Shown here piece after piece: positions 13,901 through 24,700 of a DNA stretch of 64,000 nt. Origin of the DNA: Cheilinus undulatus. Lineage: Eukaryota > Chordata > Actinopteri > Labriformes > Labridae. Within the stretch, counting starts at the first letter, position 1. Each line of letters opens with the position of its first letter. Location of the stretch: contig NC_054870.1 of NCBI RefSeq assembly GCF_018320785.1, positions 4,164,433 through 4,228,432 of the forward strand, read 5' to 3'. A model generated the notes under the pieces. It was not told the origin of the DNA. It made no database searches and saw only the letters and a list, made by a program, of their open reading frames with translations. Made by a program: the position numbers and the translations under genes.

Positions 13901-16900
13901 CTCCCTTTTACCACTATCTATGCCCATTTTTGCCACTTTAACCCATTTGACATTTTTATCTAATTGTTGCCCCTTCTAACCCATTTCTGCTACTTTCAAA
14001 ATCCAATTTCACCATATTTTCCGACATTTCTTTGCCATGATTAACCCATTTTAGCAATTTTTAAACCATTTTCATTCTTTTTTTCAAAAAAGGATTAACA
14101 TTTTTAAGAAGGCTTTTTACTACACACATGAATAAATAAAGATATTTCTTTCCTTGAAAAGAGAGATTATTATTCAGGTTTAATATAAAATATGGATATC
14201 ACAGCTTAACTTTACAATAGACCATGGTTTTGCTGACCTCCATGGGCCCCCAGTTTGGCTGGGCGCCAGAAAACTCTCCCATTTATCCCCCTTTATGGAC
14301 CGCCTTGTTTGCACATGACTAATCTTGAATATTCATGGTCATGTTCAACCACCTTCAGGTACAGTGGGGGTCCCTGGCCTCTTGCATCTTTATTTTGGGG
14401 GCCGTGGGTTGAAAAGGCTGAGAGCCACTGATCTACATAACAATAAATAAATACATAAACCCAGACATGTAATTTCTGTGTATTCTTTAAGTCGTGCACT
14501 CTCTCTGTAGATGACTAAAAATAGACAAATAGACTGTGAGACAAAGAGACTGACCTCTTCAACTTGTCTGAGCATTGAGCAGGAAGAGGGACCTCCAGAA
14601 ACAGCCAGGAGAACCTACAACCAGACAACAGACTCACAAATATGGCACTACTGTGAATACAGAAAAAAATTACTTTAATTCAAGAGTGCTGTGGTGAGAA
14701 AAGTCAGACCTTTTTTGTAATACAAACACAACACACAGCTTACTTTCTCTCCAGGGAAAATGATCCTGTTCTTTCCTAGCATGGCTCTGAACTTATGGAC
14801 GAAGTATTCCTTAAAACATCCCCTAAAACAAGAAAGAAGTAAGTAAAGTAAAGGAAGTGTAAAAAGTAAGTCTTTTAAATGAATGAAAACAACGTAGTAG
14901 ATCTTTTCCCATGCACCTTCAACTGAAAACACTCGTATTACAACATCAAATATAACATATCAGACAACTGAAAGGTGCCAACTAGACAAAACTATAAAGA
15001 AAGACTGCAAAAAGCCCCAAAACTCTTTTTATTTACCTTAACTAAAGTACAACACCCCTACAGCAGACCCAGATTCACTGCACACAAAGTGAAATTGTGC
15101 CTTTTTGGTGTAAAATGTAGTCTAACCAACCACTTCATTAGTCATAGCGGTTCAACTGCTTGTTAACACAGATATTTAAACAGCCAATCACAGGGTGGAA
15201 ACCAGTTATTTGAGCATACCTGTGATAATGTGCCTAAGTCATTTTTTGGCCAAATTGTGATATCTGCTTAACTTTACTCTAACACTTCTGATTCATTGTG
15301 CCTTATTGCCTTTATCCTCAGCCAATCAGAGTGCTTGTCCATCCATCCATCTTCTTCTGCTTATCGAGGGTCAGGTTGCGGTGGCAGCAGGTGAAGCAAG
15401 TCAACCCTGACATCCCTCTCCCCGCAACACTTTCCAGTTCCTCCTGAGGGACTCCAAGTTGCTCCTAGGCCAGATGGGATAGATAATCCCTCCAGCAAGT
15501 TCTGGGTCTGCCTCGGGTCTCCTCCCAGATAGGACATTCCCGGATCTTCACAGGAAGGCACCAAGGAGGCATCCCGACCAGATGCCCGAACCACCTCAAC
15601 TGGCTCCTTTCGGCGTGAAGGAGCAGCGGTTCTACTATGAGATCCTTCCGGATGTCTGACGTCCTCACCCTATCTCTAAGGCTAAGCCCGGCCGCCCTCC
15701 TAATCTCATTTTGACTGCTTGTACCTGTGATCTCATTCTTCCGGTCATCACCCAGAGCTCATAGTTCATGACCACAGGTGAGGGTTGGGACATAGATCGC
15801 CCGGTAAATTCAAAGCTTTGCCTTTTGACTCACCTCCGTCTTTACCACAAGGACACGGTACAGCACCTGAAAAACTGCTGACACTTTACCAATCCACCTA
15901 TCAATCTGACGGTCCATTCTACCCTCACTCGTGGACAAGACCCCGAAATACTTAAACTCCTTCACTTGGGGCAAAGACTCACTCCCCGCCCGGAGAGAGA
16001 GTGCTTGTTGAAATCCATAACCACTACATGCCTAAGTCATCTATCAATTATCATCAATTTAGTCACTTTTATTTGTTATGTAGTCCTTGCTGTGACTTTT
16101 CTATTTTAAGACACATGTTCACAGATCTGACAGAACTTAATGCTCTAGTGTAATCCTATGTGTTTGCCAAAAAATTTATTCTTTCCTTTTTTCTGAAAAC
16201 CTTAAAGTATGACTTTGGGAATTATGCTATGAGGCTAACAATGTGTACGGCTTATACAGGCCAATATTATAAATATACATACTGGTTGTAAATATTGTCA
16301 GAAATGTTCATCTCTGCCAGTGCTGACATCATGCTGACATGGTTGTACATCCCCTGTAGATACCAATAAATCATGGCAGAGGGTTGCATGTCTTACCTGC
16401 AGTATGTATCTCCAGCTCTGATGGCCACAGATGCAGTCGTCTCTTTGCATTTGACACATTTTTTGGAAACACTTAGACAAGAAAAACAAAAGACATCTTA
16501 AAAAGAGCTCAGCAGAGAATTATTTTAAGGTATATTTGCAGATGCATCTTGAAAATTAGAATATCACAGAACGGTTCATTGTTTCACAATTCAGTTTCTT
16601 TTATAAAGTCTAGGCTCTGGATCACTGAAATGAAATGAAAGTAAATAAAACATTTCATTGGGAAATCAAGGTTCCAGAGTCTGAAGGAAGAATTGAGAGG
16701 AAGAGAATTAAATGAAGTCCAGTGTTTTCAGTTTTACAGTCAGTGATGGTTTAGGGTGCCCTGTGATCTGCTGCTGTTGGTCAGCTATAACTTTATTAAG
16801 TCTACAGTGTTCCCCATACACTGACAAAACTTGGGTGGACTGTACATGAGCCACCCCGATTTATCTTCCGCCATTTTTGTTTCTTTAAAAAGATAAGCAG

Positions 16901-18084
16901 TAAATTTTTGATTTTCATGAGCTGTAAACTGTAATCAACACGGTTAAAAACATTATAATGTTTTAACATTGTGCATGATGAATGTAGAACATATGTTGGT
17001 TTGTTTTTTAAAGAAATATCTGGGGGAAATAAGAGCTTTTTCATAATATTTTAATGTTTGAGATGCATTAGTAGGTACTGGATGGTTGTTTATTAAGGAT
17101 CACTGGTAAAATCCCTCAGTTTTGGTGGGAGTATGCATGGAAATTCCAAATGAGATGCTTCATGACACCTATTCAAGAAGTAAAATTTCAACAGTCAGTG
17201 ACTTCATCTTTCTGGAGAGAGTGTGGAGAAAACCATGCAAACTACAGCCACATTTCCTGGTTCTGACAATATACTGGACACTTATTTGTAATGAAATTAG
17301 GAATATTTTAAAAATTGACTCGATAATTAACCAAGAGTTTATTCTCTTAAGCAGATAACCTGACGGGACAATGAATTCTGATGGTAAATACCTCATTAGT
17401 ATAATGAGAGTATCTGTGCATAAACGTAAAACCAAAAACTGGCTTCAGAAAGTCAGTCCAAGGGTAGCTAAATGGAGAGAACTGATGGAACAAATTAAAG
17501 AAAACATAGTAATGTCAATCATTCTTACAGCGAACAGAGTAATATGTAACACTGGTAAAACATAAGTCAACAACCAAAAAAGGGGAGCACTTTGTCCCTC
17601 ATTTTTTTCCCTAATTGTTCCACTTTTTGTTTTACTGTATATGTGGTTTATTTATTGTCAATGTATTATTATTTTTTATTATCTTTATTGTATTCATGTC
17701 AATGTATTTTCATCTGTTAGCTTGGTCCTGTTGCTTTTTGATCTGCTGTATATATAAGTTGTGTTTCACAGTGGTGACTCGCATTCTGAAAAAATAAAGC
17801 TATAAAAAAAATAAAAATAATAAAATCCCACAGTGAACTGTTCTTTGGGAGCTGAATCCAGCTCAGACTGTAGTCTCTACTAACAGTCACATCAGGATTT
17901 GTGGTCACGTTTGCCTCTTCTGCAGCATCATACCCCAGAATTATGTCTATTATTTTGTGTCTGGGTAATGACTATGAGGGTGATGACTATTAACTATGAC
18001 AGGTGTAAAAAGGCACTGTGTAACTTACCTGGGCACGGCCACGCGCTCCAGCTGATCACGGAAGTCTTCATCCACCTGGCACAT
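1927..18084 (-). CDS. ctu2: Cytoplasmic tRNA 2-thiolation protein 2 (Ncs2), complete, 16 coding exons
   Basis: CTU2 pairs with CTU1 to 2-thiolate the wobble uridine of tRNA-Lys/Glu/Gln in the cytosol, using sulfur relayed by URM1. Exons in transcript order: 18084-18029, 16471-16397, 14822-14744, 14614-14555, 13129-13069, 12972-12863, 12711-12470, 9976-9841, 9671-9540, 8880-8789, 7299-7202, 6877-about 6779, about 4770-4656, 2499-2433, 2318-2260, 1987-1927. All phases join, giving 513 residues (human about 515). Start is MCQVDEDF, as in human. Visible features: CxxC pairs C24/C27 and C43/C46 (zinc site); VHKFRAMLGKNRIIFPGEKV (51-71); PP-loop-like SGGPSS at 76-81, lacking the SGGxDS aspartate as is normal for CTU2; YSKVMLGDSCTRLAVKLLTS around 240-259; CLLC (369-372) and CYSC (464-467) as a second zinc site. 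The exon 12/13 junction is the only uncertain one. Introns carry hAT, Tc1 and LINE insertions; exons are intact. Confidence 0.95.
2911..3174 (-). mobile_element. Copy A of a five-copy repeat carrying a promoter and helicase-like first exon
   Basis: On the minus strand it opens with an end motif TAACCTTGCAAAGCAGATGG, continues through GC-richer sequence with a CCAAT-type box (GATTGGTCC on the plus strand near 3060), and reaches an ATG giving [20 protein letters not shown] followed by SSLKE. The similarity to the other copies breaks off within that short frame. Related copies lie at 24546, 27771, 59850 and 61302. It sits in the ctu2 intron between exons 13 and 14, where it is antisense to nothing recognised. 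Confidence 0.6.
3180..4080. repeat. Degenerate tandem repeat, unit about 370 bp, in ctu2 intron 14
   Basis: Two stretches align with many substitutions. Around 3268-3440 and again around 3646-3810 the order is the same: AATTTGGGAAA, then a run with TTTATTTGATTTTT, then ACTTAG/GCTTAG, TTAGGTATT, and GATGGGGTGTCC or GGGATGTCCC. A weaker third copy starts near 3845. The DNA is T/G-rich with many GGGGAATTT words. I see no coding potential and no named family. Confidence 0.6.
5745..6565 (+). mobile_element. Tc1-like transposon remnant (5' part of transposase only)
   Basis: The left part resembles a Tc1 TIR (CTTTTTCCACTTTGTTATGC, about 5754). Read on the plus strand from 6092, a broken frame gives MRSKELQRRD, then IWGRLQKI and PRAEWPPS, matching the N-terminal DNA-binding (paired-like) part of Tc1 transposases, followed by fragments as far as AYGRVG near 6400. 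The catalytic domain is missing and several stops are present. Right-end sequence near 6530-6600 is an imperfect counterpart of the left end. It lies in ctu2 intron 12. Confidence 0.65.
7625..7665. repeat. AT-rich palindromic tract
   Basis: A run made almost only of ATATATAAATATATTATATA-type words that can fold back on itself. No further meaning is apparent. Confidence 0.5.
10150..10330. mobile_element. Fragment of the GGTGGAAAGTAAC-type MITE
   Basis: It begins AGAGTTGGAAAG and contains ACTCAAGTAAAATTA and GAGTAGTTACTTTTAAAA. These words match, with drift, the complete-looking element at 42294-43392. Only one end is recognisable here. Located in ctu2 intron 7. Confidence 0.45.
10347..11036 (+). 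mobile_element. Non-autonomous repeat family with GTGTCAAACTCAATC end (hAT-type), left part
   Basis: The left end CAGGGGTGTCAAACTCAATC is followed by a GGGCC-rich segment and then by about 400 bp of imperfect short repeats built on GTCAAAATATGAGATAAAAG. It ends in a shared segment CCCACATTCCTGACTTCTTA (about 10957-10976). The same family occurs at 29010-30020 and, with its opposite end preserved (GAGTTTGACACCCGTGC), at 52195-52625. Neither end pair is complete here. Located in ctu2 intron 7. Confidence 0.6.
11440..11900. repeat. Repeat segment X (copy 1)
   Basis: It contains CAGGTGTTTGTGATCCCACA, GATTAGAATAAATACAG and ACAATTTCAACTGATTG in the same order and spacing as 28630-29007. In this copy the segment follows the GTGTCAAACTC family; in the other copy it precedes it. 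Identity unknown; no coding potential seen. Confidence 0.6.
13372..14430. mobile_element. hAT MITE with perfect 8-bp target duplication
   Basis: The element starts CAGTGGTTCTCAACC and ends GGCTGAGAGCCACTG, giving terminal inverted repeats. It is flanked on both sides by ATCTACAT (13364-13371 and 14431-14438), an exact 8-bp target site duplication diagnostic of hAT elements. The interior (about 13440-14060) consists of degenerate 20-30 bp repeats of the type TTTTGCCACTTTAACCCATT. There is no open transposase frame. It lies in ctu2 intron 4. Confidence 0.88.
15339..15997 (-). mobile_element. 5'-truncated LINE insertion with 11-bp target duplication
   Basis: The insert is bounded by AGAGTGCTTGT at 15328-15338 and again at 15998-16008. 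It reads on the minus strand. A fragment (15465-15668) gives QLRWFGHLVGMPPWCLPV and RGRPRTCWRDYLSHLA, the conserved C-terminus of reverse-transcriptase proteins in fish non-LTR elements. It ends in an ATCC microsatellite tail (plus-strand CCATCCATCCATC at 15339-15351). The frame carries shifts, so it is dead. The clade is not certain (an L2- or RTE-type element is possible). In ctu2 intron 2. Confidence 0.82.
16538..16800 (+). mobile_element. Tc1-type remnant fragment
   Basis: It begins GATGCATCTTGAAAATTAGA, the same TIR type as at 1056 and 48941, and includes the segment CAGTCAGTGATGGTTTAGGG near 16738-16757, a signature of the transposase coding region of that Tc1 family. Most of the element is missing. 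In ctu2 intron 1. Confidence 0.55.
17120..17820 (+). mobile_element. 5'-truncated LINE (ORF2 C-terminus) with target duplication
   Basis: Flanks are TAAAATCCCTCAG (17107-17119) and TAAAATCCCACAG (17821-17833), a 13-bp duplication with one mismatch. Inside, frames shift, but the sequence NEIRNILKIDSIINQEFILL, then KTKNWLQKVSPRVAKWRELM and EQIKENIVM (ending about 17511), resembles the C-terminal region of L1/Tx1-type ORF2 proteins. The 3' end is A-rich with AATAAA-like words (17794-17820). It sits in ctu2 intron 1, antisense to the gene. Confidence 0.75.
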
Positions 18085-21000
18085 TCTTCCTCTACTTTGT
18101 CGATAATTACAGTTTAAAAGGCCTGAAAAAGAACTTAAAGGGTGTCAATATCTATTCCTTAACCTCCTATCAAACACTGACGATTCTTTTTCATAAATGC
18201 AGGTAAAACTTTCTTATTTCAGGACACTTTCTATTAAAAAGAATACATAAAGGATCGCGTTTCTATAAAACGCCACTGGTTATTTGTTTCACTATAACGT
18301 CACAAAAATATAAACTTTATTTTACTTGTTTCAGGATCAACCGATGGCCAGTCTCGTGTCTGGTGCAATCACAGCCACAGTTCTAAACACAGGCGCAGTT
18401 TGATGACGTATGAAATCAGCTGACATCTGAAGGTGGTTGACAAACTAAAAAAATGCGCCACCGCCATCTAGCGGTGGGAAGTTGAAGTCAAAATGCAGAG
18501 TCTGATATTCAAATGCATAATAGGCTTGGTAATTAGAAGTCAAAGAGAAAAACAACGTTCACATTGTAAAATTAAGTTATTGTATTAATGAATATTTTCT
18601 CCTATTTTCTGACCCTCTCAGGAAATTAGGAAATCTCTCTTAAAGGTGGAAAGACTTCAAGACAATTGAGTTCCAGTTTCAGTCACAATTTTATCATCCA
18701 ACAATGACATGACAAGTTCATTTTGTCCATAGGTTTTGTCATTTGATAAATGTTTCAGTGTTTTAAAGCAATATTTAATAATATATAATGTAATTATTTG
18801 TTTCTTAACCCTTTGAAGCCTGAAAACACAAATTATAGCCAGAAAATTCTCATTTTTTGGAACTGAAATGTTTATTTCACTTTCTAATGAAATCCAAAAA
18901 AATCTAAATTTCCATAAAATTTAACATAAATTTCATTTTTTTTATCTCATTTGATACATTAGGTGTTTTTGGTAACTGATAATCCAGTTGAGGGCATTTT
19001 TATTATTTATCAGATTGTAGTCAGATGGTTTTTTTTTCATCATTTATGATTATTTTGATTAGATAATCTTATCTAACCTTAACCTTAACCTAATATTTAT
19101 TTTAGGTTATTTTTATCATATATTATTTTTATATGCTTATTTTCTTACTCATTGTTTTCAATCATTGCTTGTTTTCAAACGTTTGTTAAAATCATGTGAT
19201 GCACATGCAGTTAAACCACTGTGTTATGGAGTATAATGATTGTGATCTAATTTCTGATCAAAATAATTCTGATTATGATTTTTGCTGATTATGATGTTCC
19301 ATTTATTCCAAGTTTGTTATACTAACTAAATGTTACTCTTTGTACCTTTAATGTGCAGTCATATGTACAGGTAATATTAATCTCAGCCACGTTGTTTTGG
19401 TAAACATAAGCCTTTATAACCAAGTCAAATACAACACCTGTTTTTGGATTTAATGTTGAATCTATGATTCACAATATTATATAAATCATATATTTATAGA
19501 AAATACAGTTTATTTATTAAAATTAAGAACATAGTTTATTTTACAAATGTATAAAAAAAAAGCTTTTTTTCCCCCTAAGAAATACAAAAACGTTTCGGTT
19601 CCATTTTGGATTTTTTATATTTTACCAACCAAATCCATTCAAAAACAGTCCAGATATATTTATGGCTTAATATATTTGTGTCATATTCACTATAAATTTG
19701 GTAAAATAACGGCCATAAACAATGACTTGGTTTTGCTGTTCTTCAAATGAGAAGGTAAAAATAGATATCAAAGTTCACACAGATATCAACATTTTATTTC
19801 CCAAAGCTTTAATGCTGCTATAACATGACCAAGTTTACTTTTTGCTCATTTTTTAAGTGTGTTTACCTCTTAAACTTTTAAACTGTCAGGCCATAGGATG
19901 GTGCAGGAGAAAGGGTTAAATTTTGTGTTAAGGCGGCCCACCTCTGGTTGGGGCCCCAGGTAATTGCCTACCTTTGTCTAATAGTAAAATCCACCTCTGC
20001 TGGCCATCTTTGTTTAACAATTTTGTCCTCATATTTCTTTTAATCCACAAAATCATCCCCTCAGTCTGTGACTATCAGTACTTTTGGCATCATTCCTTCA
20101 GTTTGAATGCGATAACATTTACTGGCAGGCTACTGCTTTAACTATAAATCATTATTGTAGTTGTTGAAGTGAACATAGTTACTTACTTTTATGAGTTTCT
20201 GTTCAGTAGAAAATGCTGTTAGAATATGGTTGTAGATGTCTTTTTTTTCTCCTTAGAATGGTTGTAATATTTCATGGTGTGGAGATATCTGTTCACACAC
20301 TCACAATCTGCTGTCAAAAGTAAATAACATAATAATAGTCTTTGAACCACATTTAATAAATAAAATTTATTTAACTATACTTAAGAGTGCACTTAATAAA
20401 ACATTTTTATGATAAGAATGTTTCCAAAATGCGTTTTTGTGAATTTTATTTACTTGTAAGTAATGAGGACAAAACACAGAATTAGAAGATGAAACGTTAA
20501 AAGAGTTTAAAGCCATGACAGCACCAAAAGTATTGATTCTGACTATTCCAATATGTCCCTGCAGGACCTCTGGCCTCAACAGTAAGGTCCATGACCCTCA
20601 TAGATGTCTAAAATATGTCTTCATATCAAGAAAAACCCAGATTTATTGAATTTGAATATATATAGCCTAGTTTTTTATTAGTTATGTAGATGTATGTTGC
20701 AACAACTATACTAGTATCAGTGTGTGGTAAATGACTATTTATACACTTATTTTACTTTACCTGGTCCAAACACATGTTTAGATATTATGATGTGGTGTTT
20801 TAATAATAATGTTATTTAAGCAGTGCTGAGCATGCAGGCTTTAGATGGGGAAGAGTCTCATGTTGTTCTATGCTTGGTGCCTCCAAATAAAAATTAAAAA
20901 ATGAACAGTCCTGGACATAATTTTAACTTTAAATTAAACTAAGGGCTCCAAACAAGAGGAAATGATCATGGCGAATGGAATTCCTGGACGATTTTTTTTG

Positions 21001-21622
21001 TAGGAAATGGGAAAAGGTTATGAGACACGACGTTATAACAAAGTTAGATGACGCAAGGTTTGCTTTTTTTAATTTGGGACTTTTGGCCATGTCCGCTTAC
21101 TGTACACCTCCGAACTGGCGTCTGGGATTGCAGTTCAGCAGGAAAACAGAGTACAGCGGTGAAAGGAGACGCAGGACTTCATCCTCCAGGAAGCAGAGCG
21201 CGTGGAGGGCTTTTGTTGTAGCTGTTCGTGTCCTCTGCGAGCGTTCGCGAGCGCTCACTGGCTGTCGCCTAGCAGCGCAGATCTGATAATAAAGTGGACC
21301 CAGCGTTATCAGTCTGTTTGTAGCTTATACATCCGTGATTTTTATTCAGGTCATCCTCTTAGCAACGCTCTGACTCTCATCAACGAGCGCTGCTCCCAAT
21401 GTTTACTTCTCCAGCATGTCTTCTGAAGCCAGAAAAAGTCATGTTGTGCTTTGTTGAGGATAATTGTACAGTACGTAGATTGAAGAGCAACCATGTTTAC
21501 ATGGCATATATTCAAATTGCTGTACGGATAAGACAATAGGCATTCCAGTTGAACACTTGGACAGCTTCTTCTCTCGGGCAGCGAGCTGTTGTCGACAATT
21601 TCAGATCCTCTCCGGCTCCATG
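18085..21622. other. Divergent ctu2-rnf166 intergenic region
   Basis: This 3.5-kb stretch separates the two divergent start codons. The ctu2-proximal part (18085-18480) should hold its 5' UTR and promoter. The middle (18500-20940) is AT-rich, with no coding segment or clear repeat recognised. The rnf166-proximal part from about 21100 is richer in CG. In mammals the two genes lie much closer together and are thought to share a promoter; here they are farther apart. Confidence 0.6.
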
Positions 21623-21740
21623 ATGGCGATGTTTCGGAGCTTTGTCTCAGCGAGCACCCAGCTCCGCCAGCAGCAGCATCCCAGCAGCGGAGCAGGATCC
21701 CTGGCTGCCCCGGCGGAGGGGATCGAGAGCCAGTTCTCTT
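21100..21740 (+). promoter_or_regulatory. CpG-richer promoter/5' region of rnf166
   Basis: CG dinucleotides become frequent around 21110-21290 (GCGAGCGTTCGCGAGCGCTC near 21238-21257) and again across exon 1 to about 21730, against a very CG-poor background. This pattern fits a CpG-island promoter. No TATA box was assigned and the transcription start is unknown. Confidence 0.45.
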
Positions 21741-24700
21741 GTCCTATCTGCCTGGAGGTCTACCATAAGCCCGTCAGCATCGCCAGCTGTACTCACACGT
21801 AAAGCAGCTACTTATTGTTTGGATTTGTGTTATTGTGTGTGGACATGTAGAAAGTTAAGGGGAGCAGACAGCGGCGGTAGGATGTTGTGTTGAACAGGAA
21901 CAGCTGATAGGAGCTCTGCAGGTTAACGCTGCTTTCTACTGGATGTATTTTATAACATCGCCTTACATCTTTGACTGAAATACTGACACTAAAATCAAGA
22001 CAGACCCTTCCTAGGAATAGACGGTATGGACGTAAGACAGCCATCAACATATTTAGCTAAATTGTGATCGACGATCCACAATGTGTTTGCCATAGAAAAT
22101 AAGTGGTTGTATCCAGTGTTAATTTCGACTAAAACTGTGACTAAAAATGTTGTCGACAGCCTTTTTTTTAACGACAAAATCAAGATTAAGTCTAACAAAA
22201 ATAGATCTGTGATGACTAAAACTGACAGAAACAAAGTTTAGTTTCCATCAGGATGACTAAAACTAGACTAAAATGTAATGTAGTTTTCATTGGACATTCA
22301 AAATCCATGATATTTCTCCACTATGGGTAAATCTGTCAGAAACAATGCATCTGTATCTACTCTGCCTCTCAGCTGTAGAAAGCAGGGACCCCAGGTTTAG
22401 CAGGGTGCAGAGAACACACTACCATGATTTGGTCCCAGATTTAGGCAAGAAAATAAATGCTTGGACTAAAAGTAAAGACTAAAATGTGAGGACTTTTTAT
22501 GGACTAAAACTAGACTAAAACTAAAAAGGATAGAAATGACTAAAATGTGACTAAAACTAAAATGCATTTCATTTAAAGACTAAACCTAAGACTAAAATTA
22601 AAAATAGCTGCCAAAATTAACACTGGTTGTATTAGAGGTGGGATTTATGGCTCTTTGGAGGGAGCCGGATCATGTGGATCCGTTCCGTTCAAAGAGCTGT
22701 TAAAAAAAATGGCTCATTTTATATTGTGTTATTGAAGAACCTAGCCTGGGGTTCACTCATTTTATCTGGGATATAATCAGTGGAAGAAATGATAAGGTAA
22801 GATTTGGGTCAGAATCATTCAAACATAGACATCCCACAAATATATTTTCTATTGTTGATAAAATCACTGAAAGCATATTTAATAAATCTAGTAAACAAGA
22901 GAAAAATAAACATACTACATACTGCAGTAGTTCCATACTGTTAGTATTGCATAGGCCTACATGTATGTAGCACACCTGAGTGATTTTAGTGCAAAATTTA
23001 GAGAAAACATTTCACTCAAGAATATTCTGATAGAAAAACTCAATGCTTTTATAAAAATATATATTTTAAGTATTAGAAAAATAGATAAAACTATAATAAA
23101 TGAGAGAAAAATGTACATACAGCCTACTAGTACTACTAGTATTAGCACTGGTGACCTGGTGGAGTGCATATAGCTGCTTTATAAAAAAGTTAAACCCTGC
23201 AGAGGACTCCTGAACTGTCCTTGGGTGTATAGTCTTCTCATTCTGTGGAATAGCAAAGGAGGAGCTTGTGTGTGCAGCTGTGTGAATAAAAAAAACATCC
23301 GGCTCACAACTGTGACTCGGTTCCCGGCGTTTGTGTTTAAGAGCCGTTCAGAAGATTCAGATCTTTCATGAACGTCACGTCTCTAGGCTGTTTCAGAATT
23401 ATCACCTCTGAAATAATTCTACTGATATGAGTGCAACAGTCATGAAAGTCCTCCTTCAGCAACAAATATGGGTCTATTTTTGGTTTTAATATCAAAATTT
23501 AGACAGACTCCTACACAGTCTAAATTAGGTGAAATAAGAGGCAGCATATCTGTATATGGAGATAGTAAAGGCTTTCCACACCCTTAAATACCATATATAA
23601 GAAAAATAAATCTCCATAATATTTAAATATCTTTAGATATAAAAACTACAGAAATTTAAAGATCTTCAGTCACATTTTAAAACAAAACCGAGGAAGTATT
23701 CTCAGTTTTGACAGTGTGCAGGAGTTTTCCTTCAGTCTTTAATGATTATAAACAATAATTCACCCATTATTGGGTGTCTGGTTGATCACTTTTGTTGCTG
23801 TGGTATTAAACAGATAAATATATAATCTGACTTTAACGTGACTTGTCTAATAATATAATTGCTACATAAAACAAAGTTTTAAAAATGATATTTACTGATT
23901 TTAAACCCTTTGAAAATGATTATCCTGATGTCAATTTGCACATTACTATTATTCTCACTGTGAACAATCATTTACTGAGAATTAGACCTGGAATGTTCTT
24001 TATTTAAATCAACATAAGATTTATAGATGAAAATGTCATTGTCTTGCACAATATCTTGTTTTAAAATACATCTTAAAAACTTAAACTATTTCCATTCCCT
24101 ATAGTTTTAAAATACTGCATAAAACTATATTTTTACCCAAAATCATTACAGTCCTGCAGCAAAATTAATGCATGCACTGGTTCTCAGCTGGTGGGTTGGG
24201 ACCCAGAAATGGGTCGCAAAGCCATTTTCAGTGGGTTGTGGATGCATTCCTGGAGGCAAAATATCTATGATGTGCTTTTATTTTGAAGGATATGTCTCAG
24301 TCCCTTGGTTTCATCACATCTTTTGTGCTATCTCTAATCTCAGCTGTACCATTAAAACACTTATGTTTGATTGCAAAATGTAAGAACTTTGGGCTGCTAT
24401 TTGGCTTTAAAGATACGGTGGTGGGTTCTAACACTTGACCAGCTGAGAACCTCGGGTGTAGAGCATTGTAGAGTATTTGTTTCACCACAGACCAAGTCTT
24501 TAAGTTGTCATTATTTGTGTCACATTTATCCCCTAGCGATCTAGTCTCTGTCTGTCTGTCACGTCTTTACGGGCCAATCAGAGCAACAAAACACACAACG
24601 TAGCCATGACTGTGGAGTAAACTCTGTACAGAGCTGCATAACGCGGGCCATGGCGACTGTAGACATGTCGTTTTTGAAAAGTAAACAACTCACTGCTGTT

